Positions 11,573 to 22,996 of a stretch of DNA of 64,000 nt are shown here, one piece after another. Every line of letters begins with the position of its first letter. Position 1 is the first letter of the stretch. The stretch is from positions 37,787,682-37,851,681 of the forward strand of contig NC_052619.1 in NCBI RefSeq assembly GCF_016545825.1, in the 5' to 3' direction. Made by a program: the position numbers and the translations under genes. Below the pieces are notes generated by a model. It saw only the letters and a program-made list of their open reading frames with translations, did no database searches and had not been told where the DNA came from. The DNA is from Eucalyptus grandis. Taxonomy: Eukaryota; Streptophyta; Magnoliopsida; Myrtales; Myrtaceae.

Positions 11573-14125
11573 TGTACGGGCCAGCCGATGATGACCCTCG
11601 ACCCTTTGGGTCCGCCACGTCGTCCCTTAGTCCTTGCGCTTATCTCAATGCGGAAGCGGGTATTGAAACTCCTTCTTAATTTAAAATGATGCACATGATA
11701 TATAAACTAGGCACTTTTATTTATTTATAATTTTCAAACGACACTACTCGGTACATATAGGGCAAAAAGTTCCTATTTTTGGCTAAACCAAAATTGTTCA
11801 ACTATCCTGCAGTCTATCTACATTGTTGTCTTGGCATCACGTCCCGTCGTCCAAAAATGCTACCATCCTCCTGGGTCCTCCCCTTACTCGACCCTACTTG
11901 AGCCGTCATCATCATCCTCCAAAAGCGGTAGTGGCCCCACCATATGCCCGTTGACTCGGGCATACAAGACAATGAACCCCATAAGTATAGGGCCCATGGT
12001 GAGACCGGCATCCACGGTGAGGATCACCGTGATCCAAATAAATGTGACCCTCGGAAAGTCAAGGTCAGCATTCTCCACTTGGTCCCATGTTAGATCAATG
12101 GGAATGCCATAGAACATGCCGTAAGACACGGGCTGCAGTAGCATGATCACATCTCTAAAATATAATAGTCCCACAAGGAGTGAGTACGACTACTCAGCAG
12201 TAACAACCTGTCAAACCATATTACACAAGTCTACCGCTACTCTAGCTACAACATTCTAAACGTGTAGTACGTAAAATGATACAACTGAGGATACCAAAAC
12301 TCTAAAAGAACAACATAAATGAGACACTAAGAAGGTAAATAAACAATCATAACAATTCAGTAATCGGTTCGACTTTAATTCTAACTACCGCCATCTTCCA
12401 GAGGGACCCATGTTTGCATCCATCTAGGCATCCTGCATCCTACTTAGCATCACGAGAACCTCCGGTTTCATCTTTCATTCCTCGGGCATCCAGAGTGTGT
12501 TCGTCACACCTCTAGGCATCTCGCACCCTACTTGGCATCACAAGGACCTTCGGGACTCATCACTATCCTCAGGCATCCAGTACGTGTTACGTCACACTTC
12601 TAGGCATCTTGACATCCGGAGCACCTTCGGGGCTCATCACTGTCCCCAGGCATCCAAAGGTATCATTTTCACAACCCTTCAGGCAACCCAACAACTGAGG
12701 CATTATTGTCACAAGGGCCCGATGTCATTAATATCAGTTCAACCATGACGCGGTACCTAACAGGTTTTATTAAAGCCATCATGCACGTCTAACCTGAACT
12801 ACTATAGACGCTTATATCAAAATTGACCATCTAACTGAGATTCGTACCATTTTATGAATCTAGCCTAAGAAATTCTAGCCTGCAAACCTAAATCAAACAT
12901 GTCGATTTATCAAAACATTTTGATGCTTGTCCATTTAATTTCAAACCCGAACAGCACCATGACCGACTCAGGACCGATCAGCATCAATTCGGCTCTACTA
13001 AAGGTCAGTACCACTGTCTTATGCTCACTAGGACTCTCGGTTTCACACCCAACTTGGGCTGGCCATGCTGATGGTCACTATACACAAAACAAGGCAATTC
13101 AACAGTAATTCCAGCCCAACAAATGCTGAACCTCAGTTCGCCTAACGGACTTTAGCCTACCAAGTCCGCACCACCAAATCCGATGATCAGCACCGCCTAT
13201 CATCTACCCAACGGACCCACGCATGCACATCATTCAATCCAACTTCAATCAACACATAAACGAACTGAATTCTGGTCGATCCTAGGGAGAATACACGAGC
13301 AGGGCGTTGATATGCAATAGAGTGCGACAAAACCACCACTTGCCTCGGGTTCTTGGAGTGTGAGTGGCGGGCGTGGCTATGGCGAGGCGACGGTGGCAGC
13401 GGCACACGGGGAAGCTGCTGGCGGTGAGCAACATTGTTAAAAGATGGCGAGCAGTGGCTTCTAGGTTGGTAGCGGGCTAGTGTGAGATGGTGAGGAGGCT
13501 GGTGGCGCGGTGGTGCGTGGTCGGCAACAAAGCGCGAGCGGAATGGCGCTGGAAATTTGGGTGGAAATCGACTGAAGATTTGCTGCTGTCGTTGATGGAC
13601 AAAGGAAATCGGACCTTGGTCTTCACCGAATGAAGAAGAAAACATCGTCCCCTTTTTGCTATTGACTCCATGAGTCAACAACGTGAATTTGATGGCAACA
13701 GGGAACGAAGACAGCTCAAGCATTCAACCCTTTGCATGCAAGAACGTGTCCCCTTACATGTAAAGGTCTTCATTCGCTGGCCACCAAAGGAGAGAGAAGA
13801 GATGTGGCTGCATGGGTCAACATTTCCCTCTTGGTTGACTGCCGAACGCACGTGTACATGGGCTGAAGAATTTTCGGTCCTCCTGCTTTGTGTACGTACA
13901 CATGAGGGGCGGCGGAAGCCTGCATGAGAGACAACTTGGCGACGTGCTATGTGGAATGAACCTTGGTCTCGCGTGTGGTGTTGCGTGAAGAAAATATTAA
14001 ATATGGCGATAGGCTAAACAACAATCGAATCGTCATGATGCGGAGAAGGCATGACGATAAGGGTACGCCGCAAGAACATGACGAAACATAATGTCTCAGT
14101 CCGATGATGGTAGTGACGAAAAGAT
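11573..14125 (-). mobile_element. LTR C, 3' LTR of gypsy-1
   Basis: The plus-strand left edge is TGTACGGGCC, next to copia-1. The body resembles LTR G in order and content, including the block around 11800-12200 that corresponds to about 31800-32220 in G. The inner edge lies just beyond the pol C-terminus. About 75 bp here (around 14050-14125) match 35131-35205 in the 5' LTR stub, which fixes it as LTR. The first 100 or so bases of this LTR seem to be deleted. ORFs inside, such as 13187-13723, have no recognised domain. Confidence 0.72.
12424..12655. repeat. Tandem array in LTR C, three units of about 88 bp
   Basis: CTAGGCATC recurs at 12424, 12512 and about 12600, each followed by a CATCAC...GG(A/G)...CTTCGGG...CATC...CAGGCATCC block. 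Units two and three are the closest pair. The array lies 0.85-1.1 kb from the LTR 3' end. Confidence 0.8.
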
Positions 14126-14203
14126 GAGGATACTTTTGCCTCATTTCCTTTTCACTTTCCGACATGACCTCTTCCACGTCATGGTGTCACCACAAGACTT
14201 TAA
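14126..14203 (-). pseudogene. Gypsy-1 pol C-terminus (left of MITE)
   Basis: On the minus strand this encodes a stretch ending SEKEMRQKYPHLF, the usual tail of Del/Tekay polyproteins. It continues the frame found right of the MITE (VIPLI, then KVLW) with one stop in place of the residue after KVLW. It shows that the MITE landed inside the last 50 codons of pol. Confidence 0.8.
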
Positions 14204-15137
14204 GGGGCTGTTTGGTAACGTGCCAAACAGTACCCGATTCTGATTTTTTGTTCCCGAGAGTAGTTTTGGAACAAAATCGCGTTTGGTAAAATTTTTGTTC
14301 GGGAACAGATTTGGAGTGGAATCAAGAATAAAAGAAAGTTGATTCTTGTTGATTCTTGTTCGATAACAAATTTGAGAATCAAAACCAACTCTTCTTTTTG
14401 TTCCCTTCCGCCATCCTCGCGACCGCCATCCACCATCGCCCGTCACTGTTCGCCATTGCCAGTTGCTGTCCACCGGTCCGGCGAGCTCGCCGGAGGCAAG
14501 CCTAGCCACCAGCAAGGCTTGGCCTCCCCAGATCTGGCAAGGCCAAGCCTCACTGGGGCTAGGTAAGCCTCGCGACACCCAACCTCGCCGGTGGCCGGGC
14601 GGGCCTTGCCCACCCCAAGTGAGGCCCGCCTAATCATCAATGAGGCTCGCCCCGGCCGTCGGTGGCTAGGCAGGCCTCGCCCAGCCTCGACGAGGCTGGC
14701 CTAGCCACGATGAGGCTCGATCTCGCCGATCCGGCGAGGCCGAGCCATGATGGGCCGGGCGAGACTCGCCCGGCCTACCGGTGAGGCTCGGTCGATAAGG
14801 GCCAGCCTCACTGAGGGCCGCAACGCCGGTGAGGTCGCCGGCCACAAGAAGAAGAAAAAGAATAAAAGAAAAAAAGGAAGAAAAAAGAAAAGGAAAAAGG
14901 AAAAAAGAAAAGAAAAAAAGTAAAAAAAAAAAAAAAATATTTAAAAATTAAAAGAAATTTATTTGGAAAAGAATCAATGAGAACGGTATCAAACGCAATT
15001 CTATTCTAGAATAAGAAATTTTGGACAGTTACCAAACAGCTTAAAATGCTTAGAATCTGTTCTCGGAAACAGAATAAAAAAGAATTATTTCTTATCAGAA
15101 TCTGCTCTCGGAAACAGAATTGTTACCAAACGCGCCC
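14204..15137. mobile_element. PIF/Harbinger-type MITE (934 bp)
   Basis: The terminal inverted repeats are GGGGCTGTTTGGTAAC on the left and, reverse-complemented, GGGCGCGTTTGGTAAC on the right. A further inverted stretch follows (bases like CTCGGAAACAGAAT on the right against TTCCCGAGAG on the left). The 3-bp duplication TAA flanks it (14201-14203, 15138-15140), as expected for Harbinger, and the interrupted gypsy-1 codons need only one copy. The interior holds a GC-rich block of GAGGCTCGCC-like repeats (about 14550-14830) and then an A-rich run to about 14940. No transposase is present, so it would depend on one supplied elsewhere. Confidence 0.85.
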
Positions 15138-16128
15138 TAATGAGTGGGATCACCTTTGTTCGAGGACTTGCTCTTTTCGATCCAAGATCTGCATTGACTC
15201 CTCCACGTATCTCACCTTTTCATCTACTCTGATAATCTCATGATCAAGTACATGAGCAGGATCAGGCTGATACTTCTTTAGCATCGACACATGGAAGACA
15301 TCATGTAGATTCGACAATTTAGGAGGCAATGCCAATCGATAGGCTACGTCCCCTACCCTTTCGAGGATTTCGAAAGGTCCAACAAACCTCGGGCTCAACT
15401 TGCCCTTCATTCCGAATCGCAATACACCCTTTATCAGGGATACCTTTAGAAATACATGATTTCCTATGCCAAATTTTAACGGTCTTCTACGCTTATCCGC
15501 GTAACTCTGTTGTTGACTCTGGGCCATCTTGAGTCTATTTCTGATGATTTCTATCACATTCATAGTAGCTTGTACCAACTCGGTCCTATCAGTCTTCTCT
15601 CACCTACTTCATTCCAATAAATAGGCTCCCATATAATGCCTCATAGGGAGCCATACCGATACTTTGACGGAAACTATTATTATACGCAAACTCCACCAAG
15701 TGTAACTTCTCATCCCAACATCCTTTTAAATCAATTACGCAAGCTCTCAACATGTCTTCCAATATTTGAATTACTCTTTCGGTTTGTCCATCTGTCTACG
15801 GATAAAAGGAAAACTAAATTGAAGCCTAGTCCCTAATGCGATTTAGAGCCAGAAATTTGAGGTAAATCTCGAATCCCGATCTGACATGATGGTTACAGGA
15901 ACACCATGTAAGTGTACTACTTAGCTTACATATATTGCGGCATATTCATCCATCGGATAATCCATACGTACTGCTAGGAAATGGGCAGACTTAGTCAGAC
16001 AATCCAATATCACTCAGATGGAATCATGACTACTTGACGTCCTTGGTAATCCTTGCACGAAATCCATCGTTATGTGCTCCCATTTCCACTCTAGTATATC
16101 CAGTGGTCTTAGCATTCATGCAGGCTTG
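15138..16128 (-). pseudogene. Gypsy-1 integrase core and C-terminal domain (decayed)
   Basis: Reading leftwards on the minus strand: integrase core fragments with TMDFVQGLPR (about 16040-16065) and VTIMSDRDSRF (about 15870-15900), then an intact 142-codon stretch (15578-15150). That stretch holds QQQSYADKRRRPLKFGIG, GKLSPRFVGPFEILERVG (a GPF/Y motif) and LPPKLSNLHDVFHVSMLKKY. The first two catalytic acidic residues are visible; the third was not found. Frameshifts and stops are common before 15578. Gypsy-2 interrupts it at 16128/31231, and the zinc-binding N-terminal part lies at 31231-31496. Integrase would join element DNA to host chromatin. Confidence 0.85.
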
Positions 16129-16546
16129 TATCACAGGCCGATCGATCTAGCATTCACTTGCCCATGCGGCCTTAGGAATTTCTCCCAAGTCAGCATTTCA
16201 CTCACAAGGATTGTAGAGAGAGAAAACTCTAGAGAGAGAAGCTTTGAATTGTATTCACTTGCGAAAAATGAGATGATACAAATGGGGAAGAGACCCCTAT
16301 TTATACAAGTACAAGGCAAACCGTATTCGTAGATCTCTCCTCGATCTAACGGTGGAGATTTCATCTCCCCAATTACCAACTATCCATATTTATTACATAC
16401 AAATACATTTACCGTATCTCCTGCCCCCAAGAGTATTCTAGAAGACTCGGGAAAACCCTAAGTTTTGGGGATACAAGCCGAGAGTCGAATGTGTCAAACC
16501 TGTCTCGTAGGAAACTCTTGGAAATGCTTTCTTTTGGGCTGTGACA
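16129..16546 (-). mobile_element. Gypsy-2 3' LTR
   Basis: It aligns along its length with 30805-31230. Shared blocks include GAGAGAGAAAACTCTA, ATTTATACAAGTACAAGGC and the end CTTTCTTTTGGG. Its inner end (GTGACA) touches the polypurine tract. Confidence 0.9.
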
Positions 16547-16560
16547 TTCTCCCCCACCTA
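16547..16560 (-). other. Gypsy-2 polypurine tract
   Basis: On the minus strand this reads TAGGTGGGGGAGAA directly before the 3' LTR. It is the expected primer for plus-strand DNA synthesis. Confidence 0.8.
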
Positions 16561-16788
16561 ATCAGACGACACCTCGTCGTGTCTTCGGTATGGAAAGCAT
16601 CGATCTCCTTCTTAAACAGCCAAAGACTTTATGCGGCCTCCTAACTTGCTTCATTCTTCGGAAGGCCCTACCATCGAATCAAATATTCTCGCTTGGGTGC
16701 ACAGTACCGCTTCTGTATGACTCGATTTGCCATGATGCTCTCGACTTCTTGATCGTACAAGGTTTTAGCCCCAAGTGGTGCCTGTTGT
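16561..16788 (-). pseudogene. Gypsy-2 chromodomain, cut off from integrase by copia-2
   Basis: On the minus strand the reading VESIMANRVIQKRYCAPK, then REYLIRW, a stop, GLPKNEASWE and LWLFKKEIDAF is a chromodomain in one frame. The stop replaces the residue between W and GLP. Chromodomains of this type in chromoviruses are known to steer insertion towards marked chromatin. The other half of the protein ends at 26385, 9.6 kb away. Confidence 0.85.
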
Positions 16789-17705
16789 TGTTGGAGAAAT
16801 CTTCCTGGAGTATTTTGAAGCTGACAAAACGTTTCCATCAGTCTAGTCTGAAGATTTGCAGACTCTACTATTTAAAGTCGAAGACCTCCGGGTTGTCGGA
16901 CTCAAGACTCAAAGTCTATTCTCATTGTGTTTCTAATCCATCGAAGAAGGGCTATCAAGGACTGGATGTTTCGTTAAGGATTTGACCTTATTGACTAGAG
17001 AAGATCTCTTGGCTGGATATGGCATAATGGAATCCTTTATTAATTCAAAGATTGACGATCCGATGATTGGCAAAGTATACTTGGAATGTTCTACTTATGG
17101 AAACCAAGATCCTAATTGTATGGGCAAGCATGATTGATGGGCTATCGACATGTTCCTTAAATAGCTCGAATGATCTTCCTAATTGATTCTGTCCAACGGG
17201 AAGATTGGAAGAATTCATTTGGTAAGTGCCAACGGGTATGATGGCATAAAGGAGTATAAAAGGAAGACGTTCCAGCTTGTTCGAGTGTGTACGCGATAGA
17301 AGAATTCCAAAGTCCAAGCTCTTTGTTCTTAGTTAATTCATTTTTGAGCGAAATCTTGTACGAAAAGAGAGTTCATATTACCGAGAAACCTTGAGGAAGT
17401 GTGATAGAGTATCTACCTTTGTGGAATCAAGGAGAACCTTATTGTAACATCTCTTTTGTTCATAGTGAAATCCAGCCGGTGGATTGTCAGTGCGGAAGAG
17501 TGGACGTAGGCTTGGAATAAGCCGAACCACTATAATTTCTATGTTCACTTTCTCTTCCCTACTCTCTGCTTTACTTTTATCATAATTCGCCTTGTTAACG
17601 AAAGAAGATCTTCCTATTTATTGTCTGCTTAGTATTGCTCTCTTATCTCGAGAAAATATTTTTACACCTATTCACCCCCCTCTAGGTCTTATACTAGCTA
17701 TCTCA
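16789..17705 (+). mobile_element. Copia-2 5' LTR (917 bp)
   Basis: It begins TGTTGGAGAAATC and ends AGCTATCTCA. It carries the family signature TTCACCCCCCTCTAGG near its end and is nearly identical to 25464-26384. A TATA-like GGAGTATAAAAGG lies at about 17251-17263. Confidence 0.93.
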
Positions 17706-17707
17706 AT

Positions 17708-17719
17708 TGGTATCAGAGC
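17708..17719 (+). other. Copia-2 primer-binding site
   Basis: TGGTATCAGAGC, two bases after the 5' LTR, is the standard site for the initiator-Met tRNA primer. Confidence 0.92.
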
Positions 17720-17767
17720 CAGTGTACTCACTTTGTTTGAAGTGTTTTACTTCAGAGTTAAAGAACC

Positions 17768-19475
17768 ATGACTAGTATGTTAGCTCTAGGGTTGGTAGAA
17801 GGGCAAAACAATACCAGACCGCCTTACTTTGACGGAAAGGAATACAACATATGGAAAAACAAGATGTAGGCGTTCCTAAGATCAAAGGATCCTCTGGAAT
17901 GGGACGTTGTAGACAAAGGAATCATTCCTAAAGCTGCATCTGTCTCAGAGAGAGGAAAAGAAGCTGTTGAGTCTAGTGAAATGACTCAGGAAGAGATAAC
18001 CAAGAGACAAGCTCTTGATGCAAAAGCAATTTATTCTTTATATTGTGCTTTGTCACCTACTGAACATAACATAATATCTTCTTGTGTTACAGCGAAAGAA
18101 GTTTGGGGTAGATTACATATTACCTACGAAGGAACCGATCGAGTGAAAGAAACCAGAGTCAACATTCTCCTCGGTCAATACAAAGCCTTCAAAATGAAAT
18201 CAGGAGAATCTATAACTGACATGTTTAGTCGTTTTACAGAAATCGTGAATGGTCTTGAAAATCAAGGTCAACCAATTTCTGATCCCATGAAAGTAAATAA
18301 GCTTCTGCGTGGACTCTCCAAGGAGTGGAATCACATAAAGACCTCGATAAGGGAGACACAAAGAATTATGCCACTATCTGTAGATGAGTTGGTTGGAACT
18401 CTTCAGTTTTATGAAGTGGAACGAATCAATGAAGACGAAGATCCTAAAGGTAAGAAATCCATTGCATTAAAATCCAATAATGATTATGATGTTACAGATT
18501 CTGAAGATGATATGGATGATGAGGAGCTTGCTCTCATGATAAGAAGATTCATAAAGCTGAACATAAAAGGAAGAAGATTCAATCAAAAGAAACAAAGTTT
18601 TCAAAAGCAACAGATTAAGTCTGTTGAGGATGATGAATCAAATAGAGATGTAGTCTTCTTTGAATGTAAGAAAAAGGGACACATCAGACCCAACTGTCCT
18701 CTTCTGAGGAAGAAGAAAGGAAAAGCTGAAAAGTATTGAAAGGCTCTTAAAGCAGAAACTTGGAATGATATAGAATGTGAAGAAAGTGATGATGATTATG
18801 CCAACATATGTCCGATGGCACAATCGGATTTAGATTCAAACTCGAGGAGGACTCGGATTCGGGACAGTGAATTTGAGGTGAGTAACTCTAAAATCCCTAT
18901 TAAAGTTTCTAAATACATTGATGAGTTGTGTTTTAGTCTTAAGACTTCTCTTAAAAGGATTTCCGAACTTAAAAGGAAAATTCTGCATTGAAACAACAGG
19001 AAAATGTTTTGAAAGAAAATGTGAAATGTTTAGACATGAATGTTTCTACTCTTAAAGAAAGAGAAGACAACCTTTTGAAAGAAAATGTATTTTAAAAAAT
19101 GACATATCAAATATTTCCAAAATATTTTCAATAGGATATGAGAAACTTGAGAAAATTCTTTCAGCACAAAGACCTTATTTCAATAAATTTGGTTTGAGAA
19201 TGACTGTGGAAACCATTCCTTTAATTGATTTTCCTAAAGTGAATGAAAGAATTAAGCAAAGACCCACAAGAGATGCTTACAAAAATCATTTTAAAAAGGT
19301 CTTTGTAAAAAAAAGAGGTCGCAATGCTCTCAGATGTTCAAAGTGCAAAAGTTCAGATCACTTTGAGAAAGAATGTCCTATGGTTTGGAAACTTGTTAAG
19401 AAAGTATGGGCAAAAACCACATATCATACTAACACCAATGGACCCAAGAAAATATGGGTACCAAAGAAAGTTTGA
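17768..19475 (+). pseudogene. Copia-2 gag (broken)
   Basis: ATG at 17768 starts a Gag N-terminus with NTRPPYFDGKEYNIWKNKM, then an amber codon at about 17866. The longest open part (17981-18739, 252 codons) holds the UBN2-type domain with SLYCALSPTEHN and VWGRLHITYEG. A zinc knuckle reads FFECKKKGHIRPNC near 18657-18700, in which the first of the normal C-C-H-C ligands is missing. After a stop at 18740 and frameshifts, 19194-19475 continues with KRGRNALRCSKCKSSDHFEK, a possible second knuckle. Gag would package the element RNA. Copia-1 has the same layout. Confidence 0.85.
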
Positions 19476-22400
19476 GTCTCTTTTTTAAATACAGGTCACT
19501 ATCAAGAAAAAGGTAAAATGGTATCTGGATAGTGGGTGCTCAAGACATATGACAGGAGATTCAAATTGCTTCATAAAGCTTATTCAAGTAAATGGTGGAA
19601 AAGTCTCTTTTGGAGGAAACAACAAAGGAAGAATTGTGGGATTCGGAACTGTAAAGATTGGAAACCTCACAATCAGCAATGTTTCCTTAGTGAAAGGACT
19701 CAACTACAATCTCCTCAGTATCAGTCAGTTGTGCGATAACGGTTTCAAAATCAACTTTCAAGAAGGAATATGTTCAGGAACCAGTAAAGATTCTGCTCAG
19801 TCATTCATGGGTCGAAGACATGGAAATATCTATCTCTTGGACGTGAAACCAGATGAATCGCAATGTCTAATCTCAATACAAGACGAAGCAAACTTATGGC
19901 ACAGAAAACTTGGGCACATCAATATGAAGCAAATAGCCAAAATTTCAACAAAGAAGCTAGTTCGTGGTCTACCCAATCTGTCATACCAAAAGTCTGATCT
20001 ATGTACACCATGTGTATTGGGAAAGCAAGTAAGAAATTCCTTTAAACCAATCAATCAAGTTTCCACTAATCGTGTATTGCAGCTTCTGCATATGGATCTC
20101 TTTGGACCAACCATAACTCAGAGCATTGGAGGTAAGAAATATTGCCTAGTAATTGTGGATGACTACTCACGATTTACTTGGGTATATTTCTTGACAAGTA
20201 AGTCTGAAACCTTTTTTTACTTTGAAAAGTTTGCTAAAAAGATTCAAAATGAAAAAGGCTATGTTATTTCAAGTATAAGAACAGACCATGGAGGTGAATT
20301 TGAAAATCAAGATTTTACAAAATTCTGTGATGAATCTGGTTTTTAGCATGTGTTCTCTTCTCCATATACTCCAGAGCAAAACAGAGTCGTGGAAAGAAAG
20401 AATAGGTCACTTCAAGAAATGGCTAGAACACTTTTAATTGAAAGTAACATCTCTTCACGTTTTTGGGCTGAAGTAGTTTCTACAACATGTTATATTATTA
20501 ATAGAGTTTTTCTAAGACCAATTCTAGAAAAAAACCCCCTATGAGTTATTCAAAGAAAAGAAGCCTATTGTTTCATATTTTCATGTGTTTGGATGTAAAT
20601 GCTTTATATTAAAAAATGCAAATGATCGAGTTGGCAAGTTTGAAGAAAAATCAGATGAAGGCATCTTTCTTGGATATTCTACCTCAAGCAAAGCCTACAG
20701 AGTCTACAACAATAAATCTCAATCTGTGGAGGAATCAATAAATGTCAAATTCCAAGATTCTATGCAAAACGAATCTATTCAAACTCATTTTGAAGAATCT
20801 AAACCTGCTCCAGACTCTACAAAGTCAAAATCTCAAGAAGCAGCTCAAACTTTGAAAGACCGGCATCAAATGATTGTTGAAGATTCAAATGAAAAAAGTG
20901 ATCATCAACCTAACAAATCAACCAGTATTTGGAAGCATAAGTCCAGTCATCCCAAAGATCTCATTATAGGAGACATTAATGAAGGAATTCGCACAAGATC
21001 CAAAAGGCACGAAGAGTCTAGTGCTGTGGCTCTTATTTCTGAAATAGAACCCAAAAGCATAGAAGAAGCTTTATCTGATGAAAGCTGGATTGAAGCTATG
21101 CAAGAAGAACTCAGGCAATTCAGTATTAATGATGTATGGGAATTGACTCATAAACCGAAAGGTAAATCTATTATTGGAGCTAAATGGGTTTTCAGGAACA
21201 AGATGGACGAGAAAGGAAATGTTGTAAGAAACAAAGCAAGACTCGTGGCCAAAGGATATACGCAAGAAGAAGGGATAGACTATGATGAGACTTGTGCACC
21301 AGTAGCGAGGTTAGAAGCAATTAGATTATTACTTGCTTTTGCTTATTATACAAATTTCAGGTTATTCCAAATGGACGTCAAAAGTGCTTTCCTGAATGGA
21401 TTTATCCATGAGGAAGTCTATGTGGAACAACCACTTAGGTTTGAAGACCCAAGGAAACCAGACTCGGTATTCAGACTGAAAAAAGGCCTTATATGGTTTA
21501 AAGCAAGCACCTCGAGCTTGGTATGACAGGCTGAGTAATTTTTTAATTCAAAATGGCTTTGTCAAAGGTAAAGTAGACACTAATCTGTTTATCAAAAGAG
21601 AAAGCAAAAGTTTTCTGCTTGTTCAAATATATGTTGATGATATTATTTTTGGATCCTCTAATGAAAGTCTGTACAAGAAATTCTCTAAGTCTATGCCGGA
21701 TGAATTTGAAATGAGCATGATGGGTGAACTAACCTTCGTTCTTGGACTTCAAGTGAAACAATTGAAGGAATGAACCTTTGTTCATCAAGAAAAATATGCT
21801 AATGATCTTGTCAAAAAGTTTGACTGGAAAATTGCAAAAAGACTGATATACCAATGTCAAGCTCTTTGAAGATAAACAAAGATGAAGGAGGAAAGAAAGT
21901 TGACCATAAGCTATACAGGAGTATCATTGGTTCACTTCTTTATCTTACTGCTTCTAGACCTGACATCTTGTTTAGCGTTTGCATTTGTGCCAAATTTCAA
22001 GCAAATCCAAAAAAATCTCATCTAAGTGCTGCAAAGCGTATTATCAAATACATTGCATCAACTTCAAGCCTTGGTCTTTGGTATCCTAAAAGGAGACTTT
22101 ACTCTTCTTGGATACTCGAGACGCGAGATCTAGCCGAATGCGAGTTGATAGAAAGAGCACCTCGGTATTTTGTCAACTACTTGGAAGCAGGACAGTGTCA
22201 TGGTTTTCAAGGAAGCAAAATACAGTGGCTCTTTCTACAGCAGAAGCAAAGTATGTAGCTCTTGGAAGTTGTTGTTCAAAAATTATGTGGATAAAACAAC
22301 AGCTAAGAGACTTTAGAATTGAAGATCCATGCACAGAGATTAACTATGACAATACCAGCGCAATCAATCTCACCAAGAATACAATTCTTCATTCAAGAGC

Positions 22401-22584
22401 AAAGCATATAGAGATTCGACATTACTTCATTAGAGATCATGTTCAAAATGGAGAAGTTTCGATTCAGTTTGTTGACTCAAAGAACCAACTGGTGGATATA
22501 TTTACAAAGCCTTTGGAGAAAAATCAATTGGAAGTTATTCGTACCAGACTCAACATCTTGAGGTTTGAAGAAGTAAAAGTCTAG
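19476..22584 (+). pseudogene. Copia-2 pol: protease, integrase, reverse transcriptase, RNase H (few lesions)
   Basis: Protease: WYLDSGCSRHMTGD at about 19514-19555 (active-site DSG). GAG-pre-integrase: LWHRKLGHINMKQI at about 19895. Integrase: HMDLFGP (about 20090), RTDHGGEFEN (about 20280) and the later E in VVERKNRS (about 20390), giving the D,D,E triad. RT: AKWVFRNKMDEKGNVVRNKA (about 21180), LFQMDVKSAFLNGF (about 21362) and YVDD at 21629-21640. RNase H: STAEAKYVALGS (about 22236) to AKHIEIRHYFIRDHV (about 22400), ending FEEVKV before TAG. Lesions include TAG at about 20344, a frameshift in an A-run near 20530, a frameshift near 21485 and a stop at about 21770. Catalytic residues are kept. 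Confidence 0.9.
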
Positions 22585-22996
22585 AGTCTCTCAGACTCAG
22601 ATAATCAAGATTTTTTTATTGTAAGTTATTTCATTCTCTCTTAGATTAAATCTTGAAAAGGTACGATCATCTGTCCATAATTGATTTTTGCTACTTTCAA
22701 TATCCGTGATTAGTGCAATCTTTCTTTTTCGAAAATGGAGTTAATTTTTAAATGGCAGTTATCTAATTCTTTTTTAAAAAGGCAGTTATTTTTAAAAGGG
22801 CATCTTTTTACTTTCCATTACGACGTTTTGTATGCCTCTCTTCGACTGACCTATATAATGTCGGTTCCTCTCCGTTTAACTCAAAAACCCTAAAAACATC
22901 GATCTTCCACTTCGTCTTCTTCTCTTGTTTAATCTTCGAAAAGTTGTCATCTTTCTTGGGAAAGTCAAGTTTGGAATCTTTCAAAGACTATGAAAG

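Noticed and set aside
13187..13723. 178-codon minus-strand open stretch inside LTR C
   Set aside because: Histidine/arginine-rich, low-complexity, no domain, and not kept open in the related LTR G.
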